From positions 1 to 5,605 of the forward strand of contig JBMNUL010000165.1 in the NCBI GenBank assembly GCA_050946255.1: 5,605 bases of DNA. Direction: 5' to 3'. Positions 1 to 5,605 of the stretch are shown one piece after another (within the stretch, counting starts at the first letter, position 1; every line of letters starts with the position of its first letter). A program made the translations under genes and the position numbers. A model generated the notes under the pieces. It saw nothing but the letters and a program-made list of their open reading frames with translations. It was not told the origin of the DNA and searched no databases. This DNA comes from JBMNUL01 sp050946255 (GTDB lineage Bacteria; Actinomycetota; Coriobacteriia; Coriobacteriales; CADBOM01).

Positions 1-581
1 AGGGAGACCCCATCCTCTACGAATCTGAGGACGACATGGTCTCCAAGTACATCTGCAACAAGGCCCTCCTCGAAAAGGAGCTCATCGAAGTTGCCGGCAA
101 GTACTCGATTCCCTATACGATTGCCCGGCCGGCGTTCATCTATGGACCGTTCAACTATGCCCCGAGAGAGTCTTGGTACATCGAGAAGATCGCTCACAAC
201 AAGCCCATCGATGTCCTCACCGACGGCACTGCGCATTTCAACTTCGCCTACGTCGTGGATGTCTCCACAGCTATGATGAAGTTCATCGGCAACGAGAAGG
301 CATACAACCAGATCTTCAATATCTCGAATCCCGAGGTGATCACCGAGAAGAGATTCGTCGAGAAACTGGACGAACTACACGGGACTCCTATTCCCAAGAT
401 CGAGCACACGGTGCAGGAGGTCCTCGCCAACAACATTGCGATCCCCTGGCCCCTCACCGATGACGAGCTATATGATGGCTCGAAGTTCGCCGAAACGTTC
501 GGATACGAGTACACCCCATTCGACGAGGGGATGCGCAAGGCCTACAAGTCGTTCATGAACGTCTACGGCCCGAGACAGTAG
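1..581 (+). CDS. NAD(P)-dependent epimerase/dehydratase family protein (extended SDR), 5'-truncated
   Basis: The reading frame is open from base 3 to the TAG stop at 579-581 (192 visible residues), so the gene enters from the left and the ATG at 36 is internal. The piece starts just before the SDR catalytic Tyr-x-x-x-Lys motif (YICNK, bases 48-62). It continues with the post-catalytic strand and substrate-binding region typical of extended SDRs, ARPAFIYGPFNYAPRESW at about bases 123-176, followed by a 'FNFAYVVDVSTAM' segment matching the usual 'xFVYVxDLAxA' block. The Rossmann NAD-binding half with its GxxGxxG loop, normally about 110-130 residues upstream, is outside the window. Such enzymes mostly interconvert nucleotide sugars (4-epimerase, 4,6-dehydratase) in the cytoplasm; the RPxxxYGPxNxxPRES pattern also occurs in uncharacterised epimerase-like oxidoreductases, so no substrate can be named. 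It converges on polA. Family assignment is secure, specific function unknown. Confidence 0.88.
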   Translation, partial: GDPILYESEDDMVSKYICNKALLEKELIEVAGKYSIPYTIARPAFIYGPFNYAPRESWYIEKIAHNKPIDVLTDGTAHFNFAYVVDVSTAMMKFIGNEKAYNQIFNISNPEVITEKRFVEKLDELHGTPIPKIEHTVQEVLANNIAIPWPLTDDELYDGSKFAETFGYEYTPFDEGMRKAYKSFMNVYGPRQ

Positions 582-632
582 ATCGATTCGCGGGACATAG
601 GCTGCCCGACGATAAAGACTTGGAAACTAAAC

Positions 633-667
633 AACGGCTGGCCCCGACCAACGTGGGACCAGCCGTT
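633..667 (-). terminator. Rho-independent terminator between convergent genes, best oriented for polA
   Basis: A perfect 9-bp stem, AACGGCTGG (633-641) with CCAGCCGTT (659-667), is extended inward by a C/A mismatch and CCC/GGG (643-645 with 655-657), closing on a short loop. On the minus strand the stem is followed by GTTTAGTTTCC, a broken U-rich tail, about 50 bases after the polA stop codon. On the plus strand the following bases (CTGCATATCTG) are not U-rich, so it would be a poorer terminator for the epimerase gene, though the hairpin could still serve both. Placement in a 136-base gap between converging genes supports the call. Confidence 0.72.
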
Positions 668-717
668 CTGCATATCTGCACAGAGCTCGAGGGAACCTAA
701 GCAGCTAAGCCAATGCG

Positions 718-3411
718 CTACTTGGCATCGGCCCAGGTGGGACCATAAGAGACTGACACCTCCAGTGGAACAGACAGCTCGCAAACGCCGCTCATCTCCT
801 CGACCACCATCTTGGACAGCTTCTCGATCTCTCCCTTCGGGCAGCTGAAGTCGAGCTCGTCGTGAATCTGCAGGAGCATCACGGACTCGAACTTCTCCTC
901 TTGGAGCCTCCTCGAGACGTTGATCATGGCGAGCTTGATGATGTCGGCGGCAGAACCTTGCATGGGGTGGTTCATGGCAACTCGCTCCCCTGCCATCCTC
1001 TGGGACTGGTTGCTCGAATGGATCTCCGGCACATGGCGCTTGCGGCCGAACATCGTCTCGACCCAGCCCTTCTCCTTCACCTGCGACACGAGGCCGTTCA
1101 GGTAGACCTTAACCTGTGGGTATGCGGAGAAGTACCTATCGATCATCCCCTGGGCCTCGGCCATGGAGATGTGAAGCGACCTGCTCAAGCCAAACGCCTG
1201 CTGGCCGTAGACGATCCCAAAGTTCACCGCCTTGGCGCGAGACCTCATCTCCGGGGTCACATCTTCGAATTCGACGCCGAAGATCCTCGCAGCCGTCGAC
1301 CTGTGGAAATCGCTGCCGTGCTTGAACGCATCGATCAATCCCTCATCGCCGGACAGATGTGCCAAGAGCCTCAGCTCTATCTGCGAATAATCCGCAGAAA
1401 GGAAGACGGCCTCCTTGCCGTCGGAGGTCATTTCCTTGTAGGGAACGAAAGCGGTGCGAATCTGCCTGCCAAGTTCGGTGCGCACGGGAATGTTCTGAAG
1501 GTTCGGGTCTGAAGACGAGAGCCTCCCCGTCGCCGTGACGGTCTGATTGAAGGAGGTGTGCAGCCTGCCATCACCCAGACGCATGTCAGGCAGTGTATCC
1601 AAATACGTGCTCTTGATCTTTGAAAGCTCGCGGTACTCGAGGACGAGGCCCGGAACAGGGCTGTCGCCCTCGGCGGCCAGGCTCGTCAGAACAGAAGCAT
1701 CAGTGGAATATCCGCTCCTGGTCTTCTTCTTGGGCTTCAGACCCAGCTTCTCGAACAGGATATGCGAGAGCTGCTTCGGAGATCCAAGGTTGAACTCCTC
1801 CCCCGCCTCAGCGTATATCTGCGAAGAGAGACCTTCGATCTCGTCCCCGATCTGATCTGCTAGCTCATGGAGCCTGTCGACATCCATTTCCAACCCGGCA
1901 CGTTCGAGCATCACGAGAACGGGAACAAGAGGCATCTCGATTTTCCGATAGCAATCGAGAGAACCGTCCTCAGAGAGCTTTTTCTCGAGAACATCGCGGA
2001 GCCTGAACGCGATGCCCGCGCGGTAGGTCAATTCGTCGTCGGTGAGCTCCTCGGGATCAGCGCCCTTCTTCGGCTTCTCCTTGGTCTTGAGCTGAACGCC
2101 AAGATACTCCATTGCAAGATATTCAAGCCCGTAGCTCGATACTGACGAGTCGAGGAGATAACCGGCAATAGAGAGGTCGAATATCCTGGAGGGGTCCACG
2201 CTGCCGATTTCAATCAGAGATTCTTTGGAGGAATCTTGGGGAATGAGCTCTTGGAGCATATCCTTCGAATCCGGAACGACAATCGTATTCGACTCCGATG
2301 AGACGAATCTTGCAAGAGATGAGTTGATGGCTTCCCCACGGAGCACAGTCGCCTTCTCGCCATCGCAAACGGCGAGCTTGTAGCCATCGTCGAAGAGGTT
2401 GTCGCCGCCGATCTTCTCGGGCACTAGGGCCACAACAGCACCTGACGAGACAAGTTCGTCCACGAATGCCACGCTCTCCCCCTCGGGAACCAATTCCATC
2501 TTTACCTCGGTCTCTGGATCCTCATGTGAAGAAGAATTCGAATCATCTTGAAGCGCCAGGATCTTCGAGACATGCGAGGTGATATTTAGCTCCTTGAAGG
2601 CATCGACGACCTCTTTCGGGTCGAAGTCCGGGAACTTCACAGACTCGAGATCTATGTCCACATCTAGATCCCGAACGATCGTGGCAACGGTCCTACCGGC
2701 GTTGAGACGGTCGACGTTATCGTGGATGTTCTGCCTGACCTTCCCCTTCAACTCGTCCTGGTGCTCGACAATAGAATCAGCTGAACCATACTGGCCGAGC
2801 AGCTTTGCAGCAGTCTTCTCGCCGATTCCAGGAACTCCGGGAATGTTGTCGGAAGGGTCGCCGCGAAGCGCAATGAAGTCCGGCACTTGCTCTGGGGTGA
2901 CACCATATCGCTCCTTGACCTCGGCGGGGCCATAGACGATCACGTCCGAAAGGCCCTTCTTTGTGGCAACCACCTTGGTGGTTTCGGAGCAGAGCTGGAA
3001 GATATCTCGGTCTCCTGAGACAAGATAAGTCTCGATTCCGGCCTCGTCTCCCATCTTCGACAGCGTTCCCAGAACGTCATCGCCTTCCCAGCCCTCGAGC
3101 TTCACAACTGGAATCCTCATGGCGCCCAGCAGCTTCTCGATCATCGGGAACTGCTCCTTCAGGTCCGGGTCCATTGGAGGACGCTGGGCCTTGTAGATCT
3201 CGACCGCATCGAAGCGGAACTGGGGAATCCCGGCGTCGAACGCGCAGATGATTCCATCCGGATTGAATTCCTCGATCATCTTCAACAGCATGGAGACGAA
3301 CCCGAAGACCGCGTTCGTGTGCCTGCCGTCGCTTGTCATCATGTAGGTTGGCACAGCATGGAATGCACGGTGCATCAGGCTGTTGCCGTCGATTACGGCA
3401 ATCCTTCTCAT
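718..3411 (-). CDS. polA: DNA polymerase I with 5'-nuclease domain and inactive 3'-5' exonuclease domain
   Basis: This 897-residue protein is a full-length family A polymerase for primer removal, Okazaki gap filling and repair. Residues 1-287 form the 5'-3' nuclease: DGNS (D8), FDAG (D59), EGDD (E109, D111, D112; usual form EADD), SGDRD (D134, D136) and RGDPSDNIPG (D185, D188) before the helix-hairpin-helix GVPGIGEKTA. An acidic, serine-rich linker (about 288-306) leads to a degenerate 3'-5' exonuclease domain (about 310-480). There the DxE of motif I is missing and the Tyr-x3-Asp of motif III reads YRAGI (Y463, Asp replaced by I467), so proofreading is inferred lost, as in Taq, Bst and mycobacterial PolA. 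The polymerase has TGRLSS...PNLQNIP (628-642), motif A SADYSQIELR (D674), the O-helix R723-K727-F731-Y735, and motif C QIHDEL (H850, D851, E852). Start at 3411: CGGAG seven bases upstream and the protein begins directly with the first nuclease strand. The O-helix end 'YGQQAFGL' is unusual. Confidence 0.98.
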   Translation of the reverse strand: MRRIAVIDGNSLMHRAFHAVPTYMMTSDGRHTNAVFGFVSMLLKMIEEFNPDGIICAFDAGIPQFRFDAVEIYKAQRPPMDPDLKEQFPMIEKLLGAMRIPVVKLEGWEGDDVLGTLSKMGDEAGIETYLVSGDRDIFQLCSETTKVVATKKGLSDVIVYGPAEVKERYGVTPEQVPDFIALRGDPSDNIPGVPGIGEKTAAKLLGQYGSADSIVEHQDELKGKVRQNIHDNVDRLNAGRTVATIVRDLDVDIDLESVKFPDFDPKEVVDAFKELNITSHVSKILALQDDSNSSSHEDPETEVKMELVPEGESVAFVDELVSSGAVVALVPEKIGGDNLFDDGYKLAVCDGEKATVLRGEAINSSLARFVSSESNTIVVPDSKDMLQELIPQDSSKESLIEIGSVDPSRIFDLSIAGYLLDSSVSSYGLEYLAMEYLGVQLKTKEKPKKGADPEELTDDELTYRAGIAFRLRDVLEKKLSEDGSLDCYRKIEMPLVPVLVMLERAGLEMDVDRLHELADQIGDEIEGLSSQIYAEAGEEFNLGSPKQLSHILFEKLGLKPKKKTRSGYSTDASVLTSLAAEGDSPVPGLVLEYRELSKIKSTYLDTLPDMRLGDGRLHTSFNQTVTATGRLSSSDPNLQNIPVRTELGRQIRTAFVPYKEMTSDGKEAVFLSADYSQIELRLLAHLSGDEGLIDAFKHGSDFHRSTAARIFGVEFEDVTPEMRSRAKAVNFGIVYGQQAFGLSRSLHISMAEAQGMIDRYFSAYPQVKVYLNGLVSQVKEKGWVETMFGRKRHVPEIHSSNQSQRMAGERVAMNHPMQGSAADIIKLAMINVSRRLQEEKFESVMLLQIHDELDFSCPKGEIEKLSKMVVEEMSGVCELSVPLEVSVSYGPTWADAK

Positions 3412-3418
3412 ATGAAAG

Positions 3419-3423
3419 CTCCG
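3419..3423 (-). promoter_or_regulatory. Ribosome binding site of polA
   Basis: The minus strand reads CGGAG, then seven bases, then ATG at 3411. This fits a Shine-Dalgarno element and supports the chosen polA start, which is also where homology to the nuclease domain begins. Confidence 0.7.
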
Positions 3424-3458
3424 ACTTTTCTATTCTTCGTTATCAATAATTCAAGGTC
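3424..3458 (-). promoter_or_regulatory. AT-rich promoter-like stretch upstream of polA
   Basis: The minus strand carries TTGAAT, a 16-base spacer and TAGAAA, each matching four of six bases of the sigma-70-type -35 and -10 consensus. The predicted start point would fall almost on the RBS, giving a very short leader, so this exact pair is doubtful. The region is nevertheless the most AT-rich stretch before polA. A true promoter may lie somewhat further upstream. Confidence 0.25.
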
Positions 3459-3517
3459 ATACGGGTGTGGCCCGTGGAAATCTCGCCATGAGATGCCAGC
3501 GAATGAACCCGAGCACG

Positions 3518-3535
3518 AATTTTCCCGGGAAGATT
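3518..3535. promoter_or_regulatory. 18-base near-perfect palindrome, candidate operator upstream of polA
   Basis: The sequence AATTTTCCCGGGAAGATT pairs with its own reverse complement at 16 of 18 positions (only the 3521/3532 pair fails), with a perfect 10-base core TTCCCGGGAA at 3522-3531. There is no spacer loop, so it is better suited to a dimeric DNA-binding protein than to an RNA hairpin. It lies about 107 bases upstream of the polA start codon. No known operator was recognised; it does not match the LexA-type CGAAC-n4-GTTCG box. Confidence 0.35.
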
Positions 3536-3542
3536 GTGATTA

Positions 3543-3642
3543 CAAACATACCACACGGAGAACCAACAGCTGCAAAGATACCCAAAGGTGACCAGACATT
3601 CCAAAGATACGTCACTTGGGATTAGTAGCTCCAAAGATACCC
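3543..3642. repeat. Four-copy direct repeat CAAAGATACCC with about 30-base period
   Basis: On the plus strand, CAAAGATAC recurs at 3573, 3602 and 3632, and a one-mismatch form, CAAACATACC, lies at 3543. Start-to-start distances are 30, 29 and 30 bases. Copies at 3573 and 3632 share CAAAGATACCC exactly and the preceding AGCT; in 30-base units read on the minus strand (from 3583 and 3642) they agree at about 21 of 30 positions. The copy at 3632 lies within the last codons of the GlnR-like gene (Gly-Tyr-Leu-Trp), while the other three are intergenic, upstream of polA. Such spacing is near three DNA turns. It may be an array of protein-binding sites or the remnant of tandem duplication of the gene's 3' end; the sequence alone does not decide. 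Confidence 0.6.
3581..3620 (-). terminator. Imperfect hairpin just after the GlnR-like gene, possible terminator
   Basis: CCCAA (3581-3585) and GTGAC (3588-3592) pair with GTCAC (3611-3615) and TTGGG (3616-3620), giving ten base pairs interrupted by a two-base bulge and closed by an 18-base loop. On the minus strand it starts one base after the stop codon of the GlnR-like gene and is followed by TATCTTTG, a weak U-rich tail. The stem uses bases from two of the local repeat copies, so pairing could be a by-product of the repeats. It could end the glnA-glnR transcript or give partial read-through into polA. Confidence 0.38.
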
Positions 3643-4299
3643 GACGCCCCTAACTGTCTTGAGATGCTGGGCCAGATCTGGGCCGAGCTTTGCCCTGATC
3701 CTCCTCACATGGACGTCGACCGTCCTGGAGCCGCCATAGTAATCGAAATCCCAAACGCGGTTTAGGAGCGCATCGCGTGAATAAGTCCTGCCTGGATGGG
3801 TAATCAGGAATGCGAGCAGGGCATACTCGAGATATGTGAAATCCACCGGCTCGCCATTGATCTTCACCTGGTATGTGGCTAGGTTCAGCGTCAGTGGACC
3901 CTGCCTGATGAACTCGTTGGCGTTGCCTTCCTCACCTGGCCAGAGAAGATGCCTGATCCTGGCCGAATACTCTTCATCGGAAGCGTCCCTGCAAACGAAA
4001 TCGCTCGTGAACTGCACGGGAAGCCTGAGCGTTGGGAGCATGTCCTCGTCGACTATTAGGAGAAGGGAGAACTCTCCCTCGTCCGAGAGCTCACCCTCGA
4101 GCCTCGAGAGCGCGTTCAGCTCTTCCTCGGAAGCGTCGGAGATTATGAGGCTGTAATCGTCATCTAGGTGACCGTTCACGATATCCCCGAGGGACTTCTT
4201 GGAGAAGATCGCCTCTGCTTCCATCTCGTCTACGATCGATTTGACCCTCCTCGCAAGGGTCTGCCTTGAGGTCAATATCAGAATTTTCCTTGGATGCAT
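3622..4299 (-). CDS. Atypical OmpR/PhoB-type regulator, GlnR-like
   Basis: This 225-residue protein has a receiver-like N-terminal domain (about 1-120) and a winged-helix DNA-binding domain (about 134-224). The receiver is degenerate. The acidic pair after strand 1 is replaced (KILILTSRQ, 5-13). An Asp remains at the end of strand 3 (LIISD, D55). The conserved Thr/Ser of strand 4 is absent (LLLIVDED), and the strand-5 Lys appears as Arg (FVCRD, R104). Phosphorylation-dependent control is therefore unlikely. The effector domain is intact: FTYLEYALLAFLITHPGR, the recognition-helix region GGSRTVDVHVRRIRAKLG (189-206) and the wing VRGVGYLW. This half closely resembles actinobacterial GlnR, an orphan OmpR-type activator/repressor of nitrogen genes with a similar degenerate receiver. 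The gene starts 13 bases after glnA with GGGGG as RBS, so co-transcription is likely. Role as a nitrogen regulator is inferred from similarity and context; glnR is the likely symbol but not certain. Confidence 0.9.
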   Translation of the reverse strand: MHPRKILILTSRQTLARRVKSIVDEMEAEAIFSKKSLGDIVNGHLDDDYSLIISDASEEELNALSRLEGELSDEGEFSLLLIVDEDMLPTLRLPVQFTSDFVCRDASDEEYSARIRHLLWPGEEGNANEFIRQGPLTLNLATYQVKINGEPVDFTYLEYALLAFLITHPGRTYSRDALLNRVWDFDYYGGSRTVDVHVRRIRAKLGPDLAQHLKTVRGVGYLWSY

Positions 4300-4306
4300 C
4301 TCATTG

Positions 4307-4311
4307 CCCCC
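4307..4311 (-). promoter_or_regulatory. Ribosome binding site of the GlnR-like gene
   Basis: Between the glnA stop (4313-4315) and the ATG at 4299 the minus strand reads CGGGGGCAATGAG. The G run, seven bases before the ATG, is the only Shine-Dalgarno-like element. Another ATG five bases earlier (4304) is out of frame. The compact 13-base junction leaves no room for a separate promoter and supports a glnA-glnR operon. Confidence 0.5.
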
Positions 4312-4312
4312 G

Positions 4313-5605
4313 TTAGAGAACCGTAAGGAACCTGTTGAGCTCCCACTCAGTTACCGTCTTCTCGTATTCGTCGCATTCCTCGCGCTTAGCCTTCACGAGG
4401 TAATCGAAAATGTGGTCCCCGAGGACCTCTCGCATGAATTCCGACTCCTCGAACACGCTCAGGGCATCCGAAAGTGTCCTTGGGAGCTCTGCGATGCCAG
4501 CAGCCTCGCGCTCCTCACGGCTCATGTCGGCGATGTTGACCCCATCGAGCGGGTCCCCGAGCTCGAGTTCCTCCTCGATGCCCTTCAAGCCGGCGGAGAT
4601 CGTCGCCGCGAATGCCAGATACGGGTTTGCGGAAGGGTCTGCAACCCGGATCTCCACGCGCGAAGCGAGCTCGTCGGTCATCCTGTACGCGGGAATCCTG
4701 ATCAAAGCAGAGCGGTTGGACCTGCTCCAGCAAACGAAGCGAGAGGTTTCCTTGTGCGAGAGAAGTCGCTTGTAGGAATTTACGTACTGGTTCGTGACCA
4801 TTAGATACTCGGGAGCATATTTGAGAAGGCCTGCGATGTAGTGCTTAGCGGTCTTTGAGAGGTTCATCCCATACGGGTCCTTGGAATCGTAGAACACGTT
4901 GTCACCGTTCTCGTTGAACAGCGACTGATGCAGGTGCATCCCACTGCCGTTGTATCCTTCCAGGGGCATCGGCATGAAAGTTGCGTAGACTCCGTGCAGG
5001 AGCGCGATCTCCTTGACGACCAGCCTGTAGGTCATGACCGAATCTGCCATCGAGAGGGCGTCGGAGAACCTGAGGTCGATCTCCTGCTGAGACGGCGAGC
5101 ACTCGTGATGAGAATACTCCACTGGAATCGACATGTTCTCGAGGGTGAGGATCGTGTCCCTCCTCAAGTCGCTTGCATGGTCTGCAGAGGTGAGATCGAA
5201 ATATCCTGCCTGGTCGATTGGCTTGGGCTCCTTGTCGCTCTCCAGATAGTAGTATTCGAGCTCGGGCCCGATATTGACCGTGTAGCCCATCGACTTGGCC
5301 TTCTCGACGGTCTTCTTGAGAACGTATCGGGGATCGCCCTCAAAAGGAGTGCCGTCTGGGTTCCTGATCTCACAGAACATCCTCGCGACGCCGTTATCCT
5401 TGGGTCTCCATGGCAGAAGCTGGAAGGTGCTGGCAATTGGGAAAGCCATCATGTCGGATTCCTGGACTTTCCTGAAACCCGGGATAGAAGAACCGTCGAA
5501 TTCCATTCCGACCTCCAGCGCGTTGTCGACCTCGCTGTTGGTCACGGCCATGGACTTGAGGTTTCCCAGAACGTCTGTAAACCAGAGCCTGATGAAATGG
5601 ATGTC
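4313..5605 (-). CDS. glnA: Type I glutamine synthetase, N terminus beyond the window
   Basis: Catalyses ATP-dependent condensation of ammonia with glutamate to glutamine, in a cytoplasmic dodecamer. The frame is open to the window end: 430 residues are visible, beginning DIHFIRLWFTDVLGNLK, which matches the N-terminal beta-grasp domain; only some 10-20 residues are missing, and the internal ATG at 5551 is not the start. Counting from that ATG, signatures are FDGSSIPGF (18-26, with the Asp contributed to the neighbouring active site), GPELEY (metal ligands E97, E99), HHECSPSQQEID (E150, E157), NGSGMH (H206), NRSALIRIP (279-287) and RVEIR (298-302). The adenylylation Tyr of the GSI-beta type is absent (NIADMSREE), and there is no 25-residue insertion, so it is of GSI-alpha-like type. 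Odd points: the flap usually written PGYEAP reads SHKETS (catalytic Glu kept, E268), and the position of B. subtilis Arg62 is Lys (FRKVQESD). It is followed by the GlnR-like gene. Confidence 0.96.
   Translation of the reverse strand, partial: DIHFIRLWFTDVLGNLKSMAVTNSEVDNALEVGMEFDGSSIPGFRKVQESDMMAFPIASTFQLLPWRPKDNGVARMFCEIRNPDGTPFEGDPRYVLKKTVEKAKSMGYTVNIGPELEYYYLESDKEPKPIDQAGYFDLTSADHASDLRRDTILTLENMSIPVEYSHHECSPSQQEIDLRFSDALSMADSVMTYRLVVKEIALLHGVYATFMPMPLEGYNGSGMHLHQSLFNENGDNVFYDSKDPYGMNLSKTAKHYIAGLLKYAPEYLMVTNQYVNSYKRLLSHKETSRFVCWSRSNRSALIRIPAYRMTDELASRVEIRVADPSANPYLAFAATISAGLKGIEEELELGDPLDGVNIADMSREEREAAGIAELPRTLSDALSVFEESEFMREVLGDHIFDYLVKAKREECDEYEKTVTEWELNRFLTVL

Noticed and set aside
862..1512. 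216-codon plus-strand ORF antisense to the polA polymerase domain
   Set aside because: Its long open frame mirrors codon bias of polA on the other strand; the protein is low-complexity in character with no family resemblance.
3461..3475. Small inverted repeat ACGGG-TGTGG-CCCGT upstream of polA
   Set aside because: Only five base pairs, with no U-rich tail on either strand; could be chance in GC-rich DNA.
3498..3519. CGAAT direct repeats (3500 and 3516) considered as a LexA/SOS box before polA
   Set aside because: They are direct, not inverted, and lack the GTTCG half of the CGAAC-n4-GTTCG type box.
3319..3591. 90-codon plus-strand ORF covering the polA 5' end and upstream region
   Set aside because: It is antisense to the strongly conserved N-terminal nuclease motif of polA and shows no domain or convincing RBS.
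3412..3621. Search for actinobacterial GlnR box (GTnAC-n6-GAAAC) near the repeat array
   Set aside because: GTCAC at the minus-strand position 3592-3588 is followed after six bases only by GTATC, three of five matches; no convincing box was found, so self-regulation by this motif is not claimed.
3443..3634. 63-codon minus-strand ORF with a TTG start, filling most of the gap between the GlnR-like gene and polA
   Set aside because: It begins with TTG inside the regulator's last codons with no convincing RBS, is rich in Cys and Trp with no recognisable domain, and its apparent sequence repeats (GYLCSC, WYVCNH) simply reflect the DNA repeat. More likely non-coding, though a small peptide cannot be excluded.
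4199..4804. 201-codon plus-strand ORF across the glnA 3' end and start of the regulator
   Set aside because: It spans two well-supported genes on the opposite strand and has no recognisable motif.

Overview
The window holds four protein-coding genes, two of them cut by the window ends, in a moderately GC-rich bacterial chromosome segment. The best guess at the host is a member of the Actinobacteria, possibly of the Coriobacteriia. The clues are a winged-helix regulator whose DNA-binding half reads like actinobacterial GlnR, a DNA polymerase I with a decayed proofreading domain, and a type I glutamine synthetase without an adenylylation tyrosine. This placement is inference from remembered protein families; no search was run.

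Layout. Bases 1-581 (+) hold the C-terminal two thirds or so of an extended-SDR sugar-nucleotide epimerase/dehydratase-like protein. It converges on polA (718-3411, -); the 136-base gap between them carries a strong GC-rich hairpin (633-667) that suits termination of polA. Upstream of polA lies a 210-base intergenic region (3412-3621). It contains a plausible polA RBS, an AT-rich promoter-like stretch, an 18-base near-palindrome (3518-3535), a terminator-like hairpin just after the upstream gene (3581-3620) and a four-copy repeat with about 30-base period (3543-3642) that runs into the end of the upstream gene. Then come an atypical OmpR/PhoB-type regulator resembling GlnR (3622-4299, -) and, 13 bases upstream of it, glutamine synthetase glnA (4313 to the window end, -, lacking only its extreme N terminus).

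How they fit together. glnA and the regulator look like one transcription unit (glnA first). That suggests a nitrogen-assimilation module in which the enzyme is co-expressed with a phosphorylation-independent regulator of nitrogen genes. polA has its own upstream region and terminator and is probably transcribed separately. The epimerase belongs to a different, oppositely transcribed unit.

Most worth a second look: the ~30-base repeat array overlapping the regulator's 3' end and lying upstream of polA, and the glnA/GlnR-like pairing. No mobile element, CRISPR array, tRNA or rRNA was seen. I did not find a clear undescribed multi-gene system here.
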